In this document: one piece after another, positions 64,000 through 64,000 of the stretch | How positions within the stretch are numbered: the stretch's first letter is position 1 | How the letters are laid out: every line of letters begins with the position of its first letter | From: Basidiobolus meristosporus CBS 931.73 | Taxonomy: Eukaryota > Basidiobolomycota > Basidiobolomycetes > Basidiobolales > Basidiobolaceae | Length of the DNA: 64,000 bases | Assembly: GCA_002104905.1 (NCBI GenBank) | Contig: MCFE01000007.1 | Coordinates: forward strand, 203,060 to 267,059 | Reading direction: 5' to 3' | Made by a program: the position numbers and the translations under genes | The notes under the pieces: model-generated | What the model was told of the DNA's origin: nothing | Databases searched by the model: none | The model's input: the letters and a program-made list of their open reading frames with translations, nothing else

Positions 64000-64000
64000 T

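Larger units (their letters stand above)
61274..64000 (-). mobile_element. LINE-A, RT-encoding telomeric non-LTR retrotransposon (5' incomplete)
   Basis: 3' terminus GAGACAGTCACCAACAGGTG, then AAATCTTTATTTCAG, fused to TTAGGG on its left. A 55-base 3' UTR is followed by a long ORF2. The 5' side runs into a duplicated 20-base sequence at the window edge, so it is either truncated there or continues beyond the window. Confidence 0.9.

Noticed and set aside
1-64000. CRISPR array, rRNA genes, LTR retrotransposon or DNA transposon with terminal inverted repeats
   Set aside because: None seen. The regular repeats in the window are telomere units, the 101-bp tandem and SINE copies; no spacer-repeat pattern, integrase or transposase was recognised.

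Overview
The window looks like one end of a chromosome from an early-diverging (non-Dikarya) fungus. Its genes carry many short GT-AG introns of about 40-90 nt. The gene set mixes typical fungal functions (velvet factor, AZF1-like zinc finger, alpha-arrestins, EME1, proteasome beta-2) with a metazoan-type phenylalanine hydroxylase, a saposin-B protein and a family of small secreted copper-site-like proteins. TTAGGG repeats on the + strand near the right side place the telomere to the right. The species cannot be named from sequence alone; a zygomycete-grade lineage (Basidiobolus- or Conidiobolus-like, or Mucoromycota) is an inference.

Left arm (1-26 kb), a normal gene-bearing region: phenylalanine 4-hydroxylase; a 73-residue His-rich secreted peptide; a saposin-B protein; a fusion of a degenerate EXD1-type exonuclease domain with a Ycf45/SpoIIIAA-type P-loop ATPase; an NmrA-like reductase; proteasome beta-2; two secreted or surface proteins (one Cys-rich, one kelch); a C2H2 factor; a PLD6/Zucchini-like phospholipase D; EME1; and a TMEM41B-like VTT-domain scramblase. 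For each intron-bearing gene the splice junctions were worked out from GT-AG sites, reading phase and protein continuity.

Middle (26-55 kb), gene-sparse and rich in secreted proteins: an STF2-like hydrophilin; a cluster of three intact and one 5'-truncated copy of a secreted family whose mature N-terminus begins with His (LPMO-like, tentative); a Streptomyces-subtilisin-inhibitor-like protein that is probably of bacterial origin; a Cys-rich GPI-type surface protein; a divergent pair of alpha-arrestin paralogues with C-terminal PPxY motifs; and a minimal velvet-domain factor as the last host gene. Long stretches between these hold nothing I can support.

Right end (55.77-64 kb), the most striking part: a head-to-tail array of non-LTR retroelements and a tRNA-headed SINE. 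All lie on the minus strand, and most have their 3' end fused to TTAGGG repeats. The polarity fits cDNA primed from the 3' G-rich telomere end and extended outward, followed by new telomere repeats and further insertions. Three families share one 3'-terminal module: AATAAAGATT, a TCACC/GGTGA hairpin, then a C-run that merges into CCCTAA. Members include an RT-encoding LINE (A), a second truncated LINE (B), an element carrying only an ORF1/Gag-like gene, and SINE copies built around four hairpins with covarying stems. Together they resemble an independently evolved telomere-retroelement community comparable to Drosophila HeT-A/TART.
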